NCBI GenBank assembly: GCA_022695795.1
Contig: MU404109.1
Location: 124,001-188,000 of the forward strand
Reading direction: 5' to 3'
DNA from: Biscogniauxia marginata
Taxonomy: Eukaryota; Ascomycota; Sordariomycetes; Xylariales; Xylariaceae
Length of the DNA: 64,000 bases
Shown: positions 11,924 through 22,042 of the stretch, piece after piece
Layout of the letters: every line of letters begins with the position of its first letter
Numbering within the stretch: the stretch's first letter is position 1
Position numbers and translations under genes: made by a program
The notes under the pieces: generated by a model
Database searches by the model: none
Told to the model about the DNA's origin: nothing
Seen by the model: the letters and a program-made list of their open reading frames with translations, nothing else

Positions 11924-14330
11924 ATGGATGCTCGGCCCGTCAGCTACCAGACCACCGTCTTCCGCGCACAACCCACCGACGGCCTCCCGCGCAAGATACA
12001 GAAGAGAAACCGCCCTCCCGTGAGCTGTCTCCTGTGCCGGACTCGCAAGGTAAGCATTCCACGCCCCCCGAGGCGTGTCTTGGCGCATCTGGCTTAGCAT
12101 CCGTCCCTTTTGTTTCTGCTAGGTGAAATGCGACCGGCAGCAGCCATGTGAGAGATGTGTCAAGAGCGGCGAGGCCAACTTCTGCGAGTATGCGCCGCGC
12201 GCTGCCCGCAAGGCCCGCCCTGCCGAGCCGCGATCTCATGTGGATTCACGCGCCAAACATGAGCCCATGTCCCGCCCGGTGCTCCAGGTCCGGCTGCAGA
12301 AGCTCGAGGAGATGGTCAACGGGCTCATGCACAATACCCACAGCCAAGAACATGCCCTGAACACCCCCTCGAGTTCGGACCACCGCACTGAGACTGATGC
12401 CCGCTCCGACCTGGGATCGCCGCCCAGCTTGCCGGCCCCTGGTGCGCCGTTGCACGCGACCACCCACGTCGGCGAAGGGAACTATGTTGGTGGCACCCAC
12501 TGGGCTTCCATCCTCGAGAGCATTCACGACATCCAAGGAATCCTCGAAAGCGAGGCAGACACGGGCCGGACGCCCTCGCCGCCGCTGTCGCAAAGCTGGC
12601 CTTCAGACAGTCCGGATCTCATATTTGGCAAACAGGCCTTGATCACCCATGAGCAAGCCGTCGCACGGCTACCACCCCGGACCAAAACCGATCATCTTGT
12701 ATTACTATATTTCCGCCACAGGTTCACCACCGCACCTTATATCCACACTAACAAGTTTCAGAGGGAGTATGATGGATTCTGGCGGGACCCGTCTTCAGTC
12801 AGCCTCTTGTGGATAAGTTGCCTTGCTTCCATGATCTTTATTGCCTCGTCCATCGCTATGAGCAAAGGTGATAGCGGCATTACCGATCCTCCTCAACCCG
12901 AGAAGCTGGTGGCTCTGGCGACCGAGTGCCTTGTTTCTGGAGACTACCTGTCTGGCAAGCCCTACTCGGTCGAAGCTCTCATGCTCCATGGTTACAGCAT
13001 GCTGCAGCGAACCAAGGAAGTTGATTCTGGCTTGTGGGCCAAATTTGGACTCACCGCTCGGCTTGCGCAACGCATGGGCTATCACAGAGATCCAAAGTAT
13101 CTTTCTAATGTGACGCCTTTTGAGGGCGAGCTTCGCCGTCGACTATGGTTTTTCATTGAAGTGTTCGACGTTTTGTTCTCGTTCCAGCTAGGCATACCCC
13201 CTATCGTCCGTGACGACGAGTGTGATACCGAATCGCCGAGCAATCTGTATGATTCGGATTTCGATGAGAACATCATGGTGCTACCTCCCCCAAGACCGCC
13301 TACGGAGCCGACAACGACGCTTTATCTATGCTGCAAGTCGAAACTCTGCCGGCTCTTACGTCGAGTCATCCGGTTTGCGCTATCAATCCAACACCCACCG
13401 TATGAGGATGTTATCGAGCTTGATGATGCACTTCAACAATATCATAATCAAGTGCCCCCGCCGTTGCAAATAAAACCAATAAGGTCATACAGTTTCACCG
13501 ATCAGACACACGATATCATGCATCGCCTCATGTTGGAGCTAATGTATCTGAAGAGCCTTTGTGTTCTACATCGGCCGTATCTCAATCGCGAAAAGGATAA
13601 CCCAAGGTATGATAGGTCGCGGAATACATGCCGAGAGGCTGCTTTGAGGATCTTGGATCTTCACGCCGAGTATGAAGAAGAGAGTAGACCTGGGGGGAGA
13701 TTGTATGAAGATAAATACATGCTCTCAGCACTTACACTCCATGATTTCTTGATCGCGTCGATGATTTTGTGCTTGGATCTGACGGAGAACTTGCCAAGCA
13801 GGTAAGCTTAGCGTGGTAGTTGACTGTTACAGCTATGTCATCGCAGCTAACATCTTGATAGTCCAATAGAGCGAACACGCAAGCTCAAGGCTCTAGGGAC
13901 GTCCTACAAAATGTGGTCTGAGAGGAAGCACGTCTCTAAGGATGCCGCTCATGCTACTAGAGTCGTAGGTGCTATTCTCCGAAAGGTGTCATTGCAAGAG
14001 CCTCCAGCGAAACTTCCACCACCGCCACCGCCTCCACAGCCTGAAGTTCGAGATGGTTCTTTGGCTAGCTTGCTCAACAATGATGTCCAGCCCTCATCGC
14101 AGGTCTCAACAGCGTCGTACGACCAATCCCAGCTGATTACTGCCATGGACTTTTCTCTGGATATCATGGATTCAGCACCCCTCGATAACATCCTAAACGA
14201 CCCGAACGTTATAGATTGGGTAAGTCTAGCCCTCACGTTACACAAGGTATACAGATCTAATCTTCGGTAGAATCTCATCGACCACATACTCCTGGATAGG
14301 CCGGATACCAGTTTCAGGGCTGCCACGTGA
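11924..14330 (+). CDS. Zn2Cys6 transcription factor with fungal-specific regulatory domain
   Basis: Four exons with introns 12050-12122, 13802-13861 and 14220-14270 give 740 residues. The zinc cluster is split by the first intron: CLLCRTRK before it and KCDRQQPCERC plus VKSGEANFC after it, matching C-x2-C-x6-C-x5-C-x2-C-x8-C. A short coiled-coil-like segment (LQKLEEMVNGL) follows for dimerisation. The fungal-trans domain runs over about residues 190-450, with the typical LWAKFGLTARLAQRMGYHRD and ELRRRLWFFIEVFD blocks. The C-terminus has a P-rich run and an acidic end. It should be a nuclear DNA-binding activator or repressor. The divergent oxidoreductase upstream is a candidate target, but that is inference. 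The first exon start follows a leader and is the ATG closest to the cluster. Confidence 0.9.
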
Positions 14331-14753
14331 AAATCCTGATGATCAATGAAAAAGTTTTAATATTTCGGATGTTAACGCACCATCGGCACTCGTTGTTTTC
14401 ACTAGTTTTAATCGGATGTATATATTAGTATTATGGGGTTCTATCAGTCATGGGAATATGGCGTTTGTATATATTATCACCAAATCATTTCTCGGGAGCC
14501 GGATCTGCTATAAAACCTTTTTTTATATATATAGATATACCTAGGTAGATAAGCCACATGCTGTTGATTGAAGGCACTGATTTAGAAGTTACAATTGCAA
14601 TCTACCTCAGTTGCCGCTTTGAGCTGTCTTCTAAGAGAACGGTATATTGCTATCCCCCCAGCCCCTAACTTTCACAAGATTTGGGGGTTTATCTGTGCCT
14701 TCCTATATTATTGACGTTGAAACCCCCCCCCCCCCCCCTTTGCTACTATATTC
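14331..14753. other. AT-rich spacer with a run of 16 C
   Basis: Downstream of the transcription factor. It contains TATATA tracts and an uninterrupted C run at 14723-14738, just before the first small LTR. No gene is seen. Confidence 0.5.
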
Positions 14754-14885
14754 TGTTGAAATACGGGGCTATATGACCCCTGGTCTTCTATATATATATA
14801 GATATATGGGCTTCGCCCACCTACCTAGACTCACCTTGAACTAAGACACTTGATTCTATCCTCATATCTTCGTCCCATCTCAACA
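14754..14885 (+). mobile_element. solo mini-LTR copy 1 (132 bp), TSD TATTC
   Basis: Begins TGTTGAAATA and ends TCTCAACA, so the ends are inverted (TGTTGA/TCAACA) in the TG...CA form of LTRs. It is flanked by a perfect 5 bp duplication, TATTC, at 14749-14753 and 14886-14890. It carries two short palindromes found in all copies: a GGGGCT...ACCCC-type stem near the start (here GGGGCTATATGACCCC) and GGGC-TTC-GCCC in the middle. There is no coding capacity. Confidence 0.85.
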
Positions 14886-15765
14886 TATTCAATAATGTTA
14901 CACCCACACCGAGACTATCCTGTGTGATTTTCGTGGCTCCTTCGAAATTCTCTTCTTCGGGGCCATTCGTCAGTTACAGACGGAAACTTGCAGAGTTTCT
15001 GTAAAAGTATCACCACGTTTCCTTCCATGATATTTGTTTCTTCTATATTCTAGGTTATCTCCAGGTAACTAAGTTAACTTGAAATTTTTATTTTCCAAAA
15101 TTCGGCACAGGATAAGATAATATAACTTGTAGATAAATTCCACCGCGAAGGGCGAATCTCGAGGGAGTGAGAAAAAGAGTTTGCTTGTGAGTTAGGTTGC
15201 CTTTATTATATAATTATAGTAATGATCGTCGATAAGGGGAAAGATGGGAGTTCGATTTGATTTATATCTGTGGTGTTTTGTTGTCGTGAGGAAGAAGGTA
15301 AGATGATAATGCCGATAACTCGGTGCTTAGTGCGGGCGTGCCCAATGCGTCGTGATATGTACAGTATTTGGACTCATACTACGCTTTACGGTTGTATTGA
15401 AAACAAGGCGCTTCTAATCATTAGCTGACTTAAGATGTTTTTGTACACCACCCTCAAAGTTCTCGTCATATTATGATAATTGCTGTCTTCTCCAATCAGA
15501 AGGCAAGGCATATTTGGTGCTCAAGCCTCTCTGATGTATGCAACAGTGAGTTCTCCGCATTATTAATTAGTGCCGACCCCCTTGACTTATTCCGTTGTCT
15601 TTCTCTAATCTAGAAGCGATTTCTATACCTCATCTCAGTCGAGTCATACCAATGGAGACTGCTGCCACTGAGGTTACATTCTCTATTTTTTTATTAAAGT
15701 ATTTTCTCTGATTTTATGGCATATTGAAATCTCGGAGTAGTAATCGACTGGATAATCGATAGAAA
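14886..15765. other. AT-rich spacer between two solo mini-LTRs
   Basis: No gene is supported. The flanking mini-LTRs have different TSDs, so this is not the inside of one element. Confidence 0.5.
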
Positions 15766-15900
15766 TATTGAAATATGGGGCTATACGACCCTTGTCACCT
15801 GTATCTATCTACATATATAGGAGGGCTTCGCCCACCTACCTAGACTCACCTTGAACCAATACACTTGATCCTATCCTCACATCCTCGTCTCATCTCAACA
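15766..15900 (+). mobile_element. solo mini-LTR copy 2 (135 bp), TSD AGAAA
   Basis: Same family as the element at 14754 and in the same orientation. It begins TATTGAAATA (one G-to-A change from TGTTGA) and ends CTCAACA. Perfect 5 bp duplication AGAAA at 15761-15765 and 15901-15905. The GGGCTTCGCCC palindrome and the CTACCTAGACTCACCTTGAA block are kept. Confidence 0.85.
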
Positions 15901-16280
15901 AGAAAAACACCATCTCCTGTGTAATCTATATTATACCTCGTGAATCTAAAAACTTAGAAGTTTTTATGAAAAAGTTTGATTTCCAACTTGAATGTATAAG
16001 GAACTTTTTCTATTAAAAGCTAAGAGGCGTAAGAGAATGGTGTCCCTGTGATACCATAATCAAGAGGAAAGACCATTGGAAGGAATTAATAGAATGGTAG
16101 TCGTGATTTGTATCAGTGTAGTACAATGTCTTATTATATGTTTTTACTTATACACTATAAATACATACAATGGATTTCTATAGATAAAGTGCTATTCCGT
16201 CCCAACAATCATGGAAATCACCAATAGGTAGGTCTACATGTAGGATAATTGTTCTGCAATAGGTACGTGTAGCTTTCGTT
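15901..16280. other. AT-rich spacer downstream of the helicase gene
   Basis: Probably the 3' UTR of the minus-strand helicase gene. Nothing else is seen. Confidence 0.45.
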
Positions 16281-18446
16281 CTATTCGCAGTCATTCCATA
16301 TCTCCTGTACCTCTTTCCTGATCTCGTCGCATTCTTTAAGGAACTGCTCCGTCGATAGCTCGGCCCTTGGGAAATACTTGACTTTGACGAGCTTGTCAAT
16401 AAGACTTACAAGTCCAGCCATGCCCTGTTTCGCAGTAACCTCCCATTTCTCGCCGGTTCGAACGTTGTACAGGTACAGGGAGGGAAGCGCTTGGTACTCT
16501 CCTGCTTGATCCGGACCATGCCATAAATATTGGTAAATAGCAAGTTGGACTGCATCACTGAGAGAGAGCTGGCCTTTAAACTTGATTTCCCAGATACTTG
16601 GCTGCTGTCCGTCATTGACTATGATATCCGCAGCCCCAAAAAGGATCGTCTCTACAATTTCCCCTGAGTCTTCCATAACTGTGGACCACTTCCTTCTTAG
16701 GGGAACCTCGAAGACCAATAGCTTGTCCGTACCCTTCAGCTGCTCCACCAATCGCTTGCTTGTTTTCTCGAGAAAATCCTCATCTAACCAGCTAAACGAG
16801 TGGCCTGCCATCTGGATTTTGCGTGATTTATACGTCGAGGTTTCGGCCTCATAATCACACGCTTCTTTGCAAAACCAGGCTGTACGTTCACTTCTGTTGA
16901 TTGGGATGGTAGGCACTCTAGCTTTGTAACCGAGAGTAACGAGGCGGCGGCGCACCTTGTACTTATACGCCGCGAAAACAGCAATTCCGTTCAGGTCACT
17001 CACCGCCTCAAAGTGTCTTTTAATTTGATCGGTCATCACTTTGTCCGGCGCCTTAATGTGCTCGCCTGGATCGGCCACCTGTACGATGTCCAGATGTTCA
17101 TCCGTGATGCTCTTGAGAATATCGTCAGACACATGACGAGACAGTTGTGATACAGCCACCTGGGAAGGGAAGACTGGGCGCCTGTCATCGACCTCTGAGC
17201 ATTCTTTCATTGTGCCCCTGGCCAGGTTTATATAATCGACTGTTTCATACAGTTGGGAGAGTTGGGTACATGGCATTGGGGCCTGTGAAGAATTGTGGAT
17301 TATGACAAGCTGCTTTCTCGCTCGGGTAAAGGCGACAAAGACTGCATTGGGTAACACATCGCGCGGTAAATTGCGACCGAGATAATTAAAGTAACTCTCA
17401 TCCGCACCGAGTACGACAAGTAGGTCGCGCTCGCTGCCCTTGAACTGGTGGTATGTAGAAACGCAGAGTTTGCCGCGGGTAACATCATTGTCCATCTTCA
17501 CTTCGTCTGAAGTCGGTATAGAGACAGGAAGGCGATACTTTTCTGATAGAAGGTTTGTGAGTGATGAAAGTGTAAAGTTTTTACGAATGAAGGGTGCCAG
17601 TATGGCTGTGTTTTCAGGTCCGTAGCGTTGTATCAGGCGTACTATCTCCTCCGCAAGCTTGTTTACTTTTATTAAGTTAGCACGGATGTAAACAGGTTTC
17701 GGCCCTGTATGTGACCCTGCCAGGTATTTTTGTCCACCACGGAAAGTATTGATGCAAGCACAAGTTTGATCAGAGAGACGAAAGCTCTTGTTCAAGTGCA
17801 TAGTCACCCAAAGGTACGGTGAAAAGGGGCCAATTGTGGAAGGAGAGTGTGTGAGATGTCTAGGATCAGAACCACGGAAGCCATTGATTGCTTGACATTC
17901 GTCTCCAAAAATTATATTTCGGGGAGCCCGACGAGCTCGGTTATTGGCAGCCCGAGTTATGGACTCGATAAGCATGCATTGGAGCCAATACAGCATTGGG
18001 TATAAATCTTGTACCTCATCGGCAATAAGTATGTCAGGGATCTCCCCTGTCCATTGGGGTGCGGTACGGCTTTGTCTAAGAGACGAAAGGGTTGCGTCGT
18101 CGGGTACTGGCTTTCCAAACAATATCTTTCCACCTTGGTGCCAAGTGCAAAACACGCACATAGGATACTCCTTGAAGCGTTCACGCATCTCCTTCTGCAG
18201 TGATCTATTATAGACAAAAGATAATAGACGGGCGGTAGGGTTTTCCTGAAGAATGGCCCAAATCGTGGCTGTTTTACCCGACCCAGGTAGTGCAGAGACA
18301 ACGACGTTCATGGTACGCGATGCTTCAGCTATTCTTTTCTGTTCTAGTGACGGGATGAACGGCTGCTGATGAGTCTTTCGTTGTAACCGTGCGTAGGCCA
18401 TGAATCCACGGTACACTGGGCGACAAAGGGCACGACAACGCTCCAA
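16281..18446 (-). CDS. SF1 (UvrD/Rep-like) DNA helicase fused to a RecB/Cas4-type nuclease domain
   Basis: Intronless frame of 721 residues. All main SF1A motifs are present in order: Walker A GSGKT (about 55-59), DEVQD (143-147), GDECQAINGFRG (181-192), SFRLS (221-225), TYHQFKGSERD (331-341) and VAFTRARKQL (371-380). The C-terminal third has a PD-(D/E)xK nuclease signature of the RecB/Cas4 kind: GAAD (604-607), WEIKFK (619-624) and QLAIYQY (634-640). The family suggests an ATP-driven 3'-5' helicase coupled to end processing. It is not one of the usual fungal Srs2 or Dna2 proteins: it is shorter and the domain order is helicase then nuclease. It lies in a repeat-marked accessory stretch, which fits a mobile or virus-derived origin, but that is inference. 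An in-frame ATG at residue 16 (18401) is an alternative start. Confidence 0.82.
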   Translation of the reverse strand: MERCRALCRPVYRGFMAYARLQRKTHQQPFIPSLEQKRIAEASRTMNVVVSALPGSGKTATIWAILQENPTARLLSFVYNRSLQKEMRERFKEYPMCVFCTWHQGGKILFGKPVPDDATLSSLRQSRTAPQWTGEIPDILIADEVQDLYPMLYWLQCMLIESITRAANNRARRAPRNIIFGDECQAINGFRGSDPRHLTHSPSTIGPFSPYLWVTMHLNKSFRLSDQTCACINTFRGGQKYLAGSHTGPKPVYIRANLIKVNKLAEEIVRLIQRYGPENTAILAPFIRKNFTLSSLTNLLSEKYRLPVSIPTSDEVKMDNDVTRGKLCVSTYHQFKGSERDLLVVLGADESYFNYLGRNLPRDVLPNAVFVAFTRARKQLVIIHNSSQAPMPCTQLSQLYETVDYINLARGTMKECSEVDDRRPVFPSQVAVSQLSRHVSDDILKSITDEHLDIVQVADPGEHIKAPDKVMTDQIKRHFEAVSDLNGIAVFAAYKYKVRRRLVTLGYKARVPTIPINRSERTAWFCKEACDYEAETSTYKSRKIQMAGHSFSWLDEDFLEKTSKRLVEQLKGTDKLLVFEVPLRRKWSTVMEDSGEIVETILFGAADIIVNDGQQPSIWEIKFKGQLSLSDAVQLAIYQYLWHGPDQAGEYQALPSLYLYNVRTGEKWEVTAKQGMAGLVSLIDKLVKVKYFPRAELSTEQFLKECDEIRKEVQEIWNDCE

Positions 18447-19130
18447 GGCTGCGGCCTAGATAGATTCCATAATTAGCTATTGTCACGTCGGCCTCTAGCC
18501 TTCGAATTTAGGGGGTTAAATACCATGATTTTTGAAATCCCATGCATTGAACCCTATGCTGTAGAGGTGCTGGGAAAGGTCGAGGATGAGTAAATGTTCG
18601 AAATGGGCAGGGTTCAAGGAAGGTTGTTTGTTGTGAAGGGATCAAGAATTTTGTAGGCTATAGATTAGAAAAAGGAAAGGAAGAAGCCCTGATCAAACAA
18701 TATAAGTGTTGATATGGTGATGTTACGACAGAGCCGTGGTTTATGTCTAATAAGTCACATGGGCTTTCGTAAGAAGAGTTTCTTCTATACACCGAGTGTA
18801 TGCTTAGATTGATCACTAGCTAAGGAGAATAACTATGGGATAACGGGCATATTTATAGAAGACAAAAAAAAAATAACATGGGAGAGCCGTTACCTCTAGA
18901 ACGCCGTTTGTCGTTATGGAGCCGTTAGTTTTATAACACGTTCGTTTGCACACCCAGGTCTAGGCACAGTGCGTCCGTGACAGGCGATAAAGCTGGCGAC
19001 ACGCTTGAAGCCGCGGGTGCTCCGCCTCTTCGAGGAGGCTTGGCCACGATGACGCCCGCCAGTGTCAGAGACGTAGTTTTTGCTGTCAATTTTACGTCTG
19101 AGAATCTTGACTAGCAGAGGCACAAATAGC
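18447..19130. other. spacer upstream of the helicase
   Basis: The promoter side of the helicase. A plus-strand open stretch at about 18978-19112 reads like protein (GAPPLRGGLATMTPASVRD) but has no recognised family and no clear start. I do not call a gene. Confidence 0.4.
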
Positions 19131-19223
19131 ACTAACTAAGCGCAGTGAAGCTTACCGGCTCGCAATGCATACATTTGACCAGTACCATGGCAGGATCGTA
19201 GCTTTCCGCCATTACTTGCCGAC

Positions 19224-19639
19224 TGTGACGAACCTCCCTGTGTATTCCTAGTCAGCTGACTTCACAGGTGAGTACGTACTGGATTTTCTTGATTTGAAGG
19301 TAACAGTGGATTGAGATTGGTTCAAGTGATTTCACAATGTTATGTTCGTCAGAGAGATTTCAAGGTACTCTCACTATAGTATCAAGGAGTGACTGTAGTC
19401 TTAGATTGATAGCTAAGGAACTCGAATGAATGACTAGATACATAGGAAATTCCAATCTACTTATACTTTATCCTCTTCAGGGAGTAACACTCAGTTTCTC
19501 TCTAATTCTCAAGAGTCCAACAGAGAATGCTGACATTCTCTCTAGTTCTCAAGAGTTCAACAGAGAATTCTCTCTGGAGTCATGTGACCTCAGATCACAT
19601 GACCAACTCAATTCCCTCTACCCTTGTTGGTTCGTAACA
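19224..19639 (-). mobile_element. solo LTR (416 bp) of the gypsy family, TSD CCGAC
   Basis: Begins TGTGACGAACC and ends GGTTCGTAACA, inverted to each other, and is flanked by a perfect CCGAC duplication (19219-19223 and 19640-19644). Its first ~250 bp closely match the LTRs of the full element at 49330-56813. The following ~150 bp are different in sequence, with repeated TTCTCTCTAGTTCTCAAGAG-type units and a CATGTGAC...TCACATGAC palindrome, before the shared end. Orientation is given by comparison with the full element. It has lost its internal region by LTR-LTR recombination, or belongs to a sister subfamily. Confidence 0.87.
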
Positions 19640-19689
19640 CCGACTAGTCTCACCTATTCGGGGGCCTTTGGGAGACTTAAGGGCAGATT

Positions 19690-19810
19690 TGTTGGAATAT
19701 GGGGCTATACGACCCCTAGTTACTTGTATCTACATATATAGGATGGGCTTCGGCCACCCACCTAGACTCACACCTTGATCTTATCCTCATATCTTCGTCT
19801 CCTCTCAACA
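19690..19810 (+). mobile_element. solo mini-LTR copy 3 (121 bp), TSD AGATT
   Basis: Begins TGTTGGAATATGGGG and ends CCTCTCAACA. Perfect 5 bp duplication AGATT at 19685-19689 and 19811-19815. It lies inside the AATase-like pseudogene, 50 bp after the 416 bp solo LTR. The central palindrome is slightly decayed (GGGCTTCGGCC), and it is shorter than the other copies because of small deletions. Confidence 0.85.
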
Positions 19811-20495
19811 AGATTATACGATGCGCTTGCCCGCGTTTTCCGCACACAACCACATTTACAAGTCGGTATTAATAGGTGAAAACCCCGCGGGCCCTGCGTT
19901 TGTTCGTCTCGATCTCCGTAATCACGTCGAATGGAGATTAGTAGACGACGCCAGTAATCCCGGGCCACTGTACTTAGCATCGATGCAATCTCAGCTCGAT
20001 CCCAGATATCATGATCTCGCAACCCTGCACGGCTGGAGAGTAATCATATTCCATGACGTTGAGGCAAAATCTGCAGATGTATTATATGTCTGGAACCACC
20101 CACACCACGACGGGTTAAGCGGCAAGATATTTCATGAACAGTTGCTTCAAAGTCTAAACAGAGAGGTCAAGGAGTCTGTTATAATATTCAGCAGGGTTCG
20201 GATAGTTGGGTTCTTGACCTCCCCTATCTTGATACATCACCGTCACCCCCTGAGATTCTGTGTGCATGGTCCATAAGGCAGCCAATATCCTCCACCTTTA
20301 AAACCTTAGCTCATCATCTCAGACACCTTTGATCTATCGCTCGAATTGATGCTTTGAAGCCGTTGTGAGAGAGACCGACGAGTCCCAGAGTTCGCCTTCA
20401 GCGGCGTTCTTCTATCAGTAGGACTTTCGTGTTGTCTAGTGCTCACAATTCTACCCACTTTGCTTCTGTGATGATGCCATTATCTAGACTCGTAT

Positions 20496-21237
20496 TTATG
20501 ATTGTCGCGATTGCCGGAGCATGCTTGTGATAGTGCCTTGAACTGTCTCAACACAACCGACAATCTCGAAGCCGAATTTTGCATACAGCCGAACTCCGTT
20601 CGGTGCTGCGAGCACGTATGCACATCGTCCATGATGATCAATCTCTTCACAGATCCGTTGCATCATCATCGAACCGATCCCTTGCCGCTGATACTTCGGA
20701 TTTACCGCCATAAATGTCAGGCCTAGATGCAGGACCCGTCAGTAGGCTGCTGTAAATCATAACATAGACCAACATACGACATATGTTGTCGAGATTCTTT
20801 AAGACGCGATCACGCTCCACTCTCAAGGCTTTTGATAGAGTGATCCAGCCATTTGTATCGATTGCCTCTGGTAGCCAACTTTCCTTATTGCGCTTCTCTT
20901 TATTTAGCTGCCCGTTTGCCTGACTATTGCTCCCTTCAACATGTTTACAATTCCGCTCTATGATAGTCCACCCGCAAAACCCGACAAGTGTACCATCAAT
21001 AGACGATGCCTTCAAAAAAATTTCCCGCCGGTCCTGGAAAGCATCTTCCAACATGTCCGCATACCAGCGAACGATTTCACCCCTTTGCGCTTCAGTTATA
21101 GTGTCGGAGAGAGGAAACATCGTTCGGTACAACGGACCGGTTTGCATTGCGGGTACTTGGACGTGTCGCGCAATGTTTTCTGCATCGGCAACGTCAACTT
21201 CAGAAAGAAAGAAAGAAGTTTTAGGCATTGTATTCAA
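20496..21237 (-). CDS. GNAT-family N-acetyltransferase
   Basis: Two exons (21237-20778 and 20722-20496) joined over a 55 nt intron with a CTGAC branch give 228 residues. Splicing restores LTFMAVNPKYQRQGIGSMMM, which holds the acetyl-CoA-binding Q-x-x-G-x-G/A motif. RLYAKFGFEIVG near the end is the usual last GNAT strand-helix. The N-terminal half resembles fungal GNAT proteins of unknown substrate. It could acetylate a small molecule or a protein N-terminus. A mini-LTR sits 78 bp upstream of the start codon, in what should be the promoter or leader. No stop or frameshift is seen once spliced, so the gene may still work. Confidence 0.78.
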
Positions 21238-21315
21238 TTCGCAAAGGGGTTAGGATGAACTAAATGAAGGAGGCTGGTGGGCAATCACAGAAGGAAAGGT
21301 GCAATGGCGTGTAGT

Positions 21316-21446
21316 TGTTGAGATGGGACGAAGATATGAGGATAAGATCAAGTATATTAGTTCAAGGTGAGTCTAAGTAGGTGGGCGAAGCCTAGGTATC
21401 TATATATATACAGGAGACCAGGGGTCGCATACCCCATATTTCAACA
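21316..21446 (-). mobile_element. solo mini-LTR copy 4 (131 bp), TSD GTAGT
   Basis: Reverse orientation relative to copies 1-3: it begins TGTTGAGATG and ends ATTTCAACA on the plus strand. Perfect 5 bp duplication GTAGT at 21311-21315 and 21447-21451. It carries the CACCTTGAA, GGTAGGTGGG-side and GGGG(T)CGCATACCCC-type blocks of the family. It lies just upstream of the GNAT gene in the same direction of transcription. Confidence 0.85.
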
Positions 21447-21451
21447 GTAGT

Positions 21452-22042
21452 TGCATGAGCGAATCAATGCGAAGGCGGTTCAGCCGCATAATATGGATGA
21501 CTCTGCGGACTAATGTAGATATAAGATTTCACCAGCGCGCTTACTTACGACACTTTACGTCCGCCAGCTCAGGCTCTGATACAAGATTCATCCTTCTCTC
21601 ACGCGCCAGCACATTTCTCGTCACGAGAGGCAAATTTGATGTTAGGCGCTGTTACAAGTAAGAGTGCAGGTATGCATGTCAATAGTGACATTGTTTTCAG
21701 AGAGTATAGAGACTAGTTGACGTATCGCAGAGCTTCGATCGAGCCGTAGATGTTACGAACTCACAAACACGTGACCGTGTGTGCCACTCTCCAAGTCCAT
21801 TTCGTTCTGGCGGCGTGTTTACTAACCCATTTATTCATTTCCGGTTTAAAGAGGTCTTTCGAGACATTCGTCCACGAGCGACACCCAACTATTTCGTCTA
21901 TATAAACACTCATTTTCCCTTAAATATATTTCCTAGAAAGTGATCGACCTAAGCATACATTTGTGTATGGAAAAAACCCTTCTTATGAAGCCTATGTGAC
22001 TTATCGGACATAAATCCACGACATAGTCGTAACAGTAGAGGC
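21452..22042. other. intergenic, promoter of the DUF7924 gene
   Basis: No gene is seen. The end of this stretch should hold the promoter and leader of the plus-strand gene that follows. Confidence 0.45.

Larger units (their letters stand above)
19150..20276 (+). pseudogene. alcohol acetyltransferase (AATase)-like pseudogene split by two LTR insertions
   Basis: Coding-like pieces lie in three segments: 19150-19223, 19640-19689 (YSGAFGRLKGR) and 19816-20276. The last contains LYDALARVFRTQPHLQVGI, then after a one-base frame change RLDLRNHVEWRLV, GWRVIIFHDVEAK, and WNHPHHDGLSGKIFHEQLL with the HxxxDG-like acyltransferase motif. This order matches the N-terminal half of fungal AATase-like condensing acyltransferases (about 480 residues when whole), which acylate alcohols or other acceptors with acyl-CoA. 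The 416 bp solo LTR and a mini-LTR sit between the segments. Removing each with one TSD copy makes the frame run on across the joint. The one-base frame change near 19870 and the loss of the C-terminal half show it is dead. Confidence 0.62.

Noticed and set aside
14754..15900. Mini-LTR copies 1 and 2 as the two LTRs of one element
   Set aside because: They have different flanking 5 bp duplications (TATTC and AGAAA), so each is its own insertion.
19690..21446. Mini-LTR copies 3 and 4 as inverted ends of a composite transposon carrying the GNAT gene
   Set aside because: Each has its own perfect TSD (AGATT and GTAGT), so they inserted separately.
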